From assembly GCA_018433765.1 (NCBI GenBank), contig JAHDQO010000019.1, forward strand, positions 1-64,000: a stretch of DNA of 64,000 nucleotides, given 5' to 3'. The DNA is from Tissierellales bacterium (GTDB lineage Bacteria > Bacillota > Clostridia > Tissierellales > Sedimentibacteraceae). Below, one piece after another: positions 63,285 to 64,000 of this stretch (position 1 is its first letter; the number at the start of each line of letters is the position of its first letter). Below the pieces are notes generated by a model. That model was not told the origin of the DNA. It ran no database searches and saw only the letters and a list, made by a program, of their open reading frames with translations. Both the position numbers and the translations under genes were made by a program.

Positions 63285-63770
63285 TTAGTTTATATCTTCA
63301 AAACTAAATATGATTCTATATCCTTCATATCCAGTTGGAGAACTTATTTTTGAACCTGATTTGAAATATATCTTTCCTATCTTCATAATATCTTTATTAA
63401 ATATTAATTTGTTTAGTCTGTCACATATCCAGCTTAACCTAAAATCTACATCGTTAATATTTATATGAGTATAAATATCAAATATTATGTCTTGACTTGA
63501 AATTAAATAATTTTGTTTTTTGTTTCTTGCACCTGAATAAAAACATATTCTACATTTTTCTAGTGAATTTTCTAAATCATTAACTGAAGAATCTTTTTTA
63601 ATTACATCCTCTATTATATTCCATCTATCTACATCATCTTTATCTAAAATATTTCCTTTTGATTCATCTAATGGATTGTCCTTATCGTTCTTCGACTTGT
63701 AATATAATAATCTTAACAAAACTTCATCGGTAGTAAGAACTTTATAAATAGCTTTTAAGCTTTCTCTCAT
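63285..63770 (-). CDS. Putative tail completion protein, first gene of the non-contractile module
   Basis: 161 residues from MRESLKAIYKVLTTDEVLLRLLYY. Pieces such as ISSQDIIFDIYTHININDVDFRLSWICDRLNKLI resemble tail completion/terminator proteins. Start ATG 63770 is behind AAGGTGATT; an ATG at 63794 is in the ribosome binding region. No head gene precedes it within the window. Confidence 0.65.
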   Translation of the reverse strand: MRESLKAIYKVLTTDEVLLRLLYYKSKNDKDNPLDESKGNILDKDDVDRWNIIEDVIKKDSSVNDLENSLEKCRICFYSGARNKKQNYLISSQDIIFDIYTHININDVDFRLSWICDRLNKLIFNKDIMKIGKIYFKSGSKISSPTGYEGYRIIFSFEDIN

Positions 63771-63873
63771 ATTTACATCAATCACCTTCCTCATACTTAT
63801 CTATCAGTAACAACTAGACATATAACTTGTCCTAGACTATCTATTTAAATTTATATGTAATAAATAAAAAGTC

Positions 63874-63885
63874 AGTTTGTATGCA
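63874..63885 (-). promoter_or_regulatory. 12-bp motif shared by both tail modules (copy 2)
   Basis: TGCATACAAACT on the minus strand, identical to 48189-48200. It lies just downstream of the predicted -10 box of the first module. Confidence 0.4.
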
Positions 63886-63895
63886 GCTGCTGCTA

Positions 63896-63923
63896 ATACT
63901 AATATTAGTTTTATAAGAGTCAA
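63896..63923 (-). promoter_or_regulatory. Candidate promoter of the non-contractile tail module
   Basis: TTGACT and TAGTAT are separated by 16 bp on the minus strand. The -35 lies inside one arm of the inverted repeat 63915-63959, so a protein bound there would repress it. Confidence 0.6.
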
Positions 63924-63959
63924 ATCTATTTTAGTATAATTATCATTTATTTGACCCTT
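63915..63959. promoter_or_regulatory. Inverted repeat overlapping the module promoter (candidate operator)
   Basis: AAGAGTCAAAT and ATTTGACCCTT (one mismatch in 11) are separated by 23 bp. The arrangement fits two half-sites of a phage-type repressor or activator. The regulator gene is not in the window. Confidence 0.5.
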
Positions 63960-64000
63960 ATATAATATATAGTGATTGTGTGAAGAATTAATTAACCATA

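Noticed and set aside
36932-63794. Intact temperate prophage
   Set aside because: No integrase, repressor, replication, terminase, portal or capsid gene was found in the window; tail and lysis functions only.

Overview
The window is AT-rich DNA from an anaerobic, low-GC Gram-positive bacterium. The sequence points to an amino-acid-fermenting, spore-forming member of the Clostridia, in the broad Peptostreptococcales/Tissierellales sense; this placement is an inference from gene content. Supporting genes are a selenocysteine-containing glycine reductase (Stickland fermentation) behind a tandem glycine riboswitch, a complete Rnf ion-pumping complex, an [FeFe]-hydrogenase-like cluster and a SpoIVFA/SpoIVFB-like pair.

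Positions 1-33.6 kb are chromosomal core, read almost entirely on the minus strand. 1-3.7 kb: glycine reductase operon grdX-grdE-grdB(UGA), then a thioredoxin reductase start that runs off the left edge. 3.7-10.6 kb: DUF362 ferredoxin, Na/phosphate symporter, TrmL, Ogt, endonuclease III, DUF503, QueG and a ZIP transporter. 10.7-13.1 kb: sporulation protease pair (the SpoIVFB-like gene is frameshifted) and ApbE. 13.1-19.7 kb: cell-shape cluster mreB-mreC-mreD-mrdA-minD-like. 19.8-22.3 kb: radC, maf, DUF4321, Gx-type membrane protein, NusG domain II. 22.4-24.5 kb: a plus-strand TetR/radical-SAM pair with a 28-bp perfect palindrome. 24.5-29.7 kb: rnfCDGEAB. ApbE, which flavinylates RnfG and RnfD, lies 11 kb away. 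29.8-33.6 kb: a minus-strand set of DRTGG, HATPase, hydrogenase-like and PHP proteins that looks like a redox-sensing/signalling cluster.

Positions 33.8-36.9 kb hold small plus-strand genes: a membrane protein, a YbjQ-like protein, an unknown operon behind an attenuator-like leader, and a Gln-rich lipoprotein.

Positions 36.9-63.8 kb, minus strand, are phage-tail DNA without any head, portal, terminase, replication or integration gene. Reading in the direction of transcription, the first module (63.8-48.4 kb) is a long flexible siphophage-type tail: tube with Ig-like domain, 1147-residue tape measure, Dit, Tal, large fibre, XkdX. The second module (48.1-36.9 kb) is a PBSX-like contractile tail: sheath, tube, frameshifted chaperone, 542-residue tape measure, XkdP-Q-R-S-T-U, then XhlA/holin-like/M23 lysis genes. 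The contractile module has no fibre of its own in the usual place. The simplest reading is a compound locus for an F-type plus an R-type tailocin (phage-tail bacteriocin) that may share a fibre module and a lysis module. Other signals in this region are a textbook -1 frameshift site, a leader RNA with mutually exclusive pairings inside the tail operon, family repeats at gene junctions, and a 12-bp motif shared upstream of both modules.

The only gene-free stretches over 300 bases are 3395-3708 (promoter, glycine riboswitch, terminator) and 48122-48440 (dispersed repeats and a candidate promoter). No tRNA, rRNA, insertion sequence or CRISPR array was recognised.
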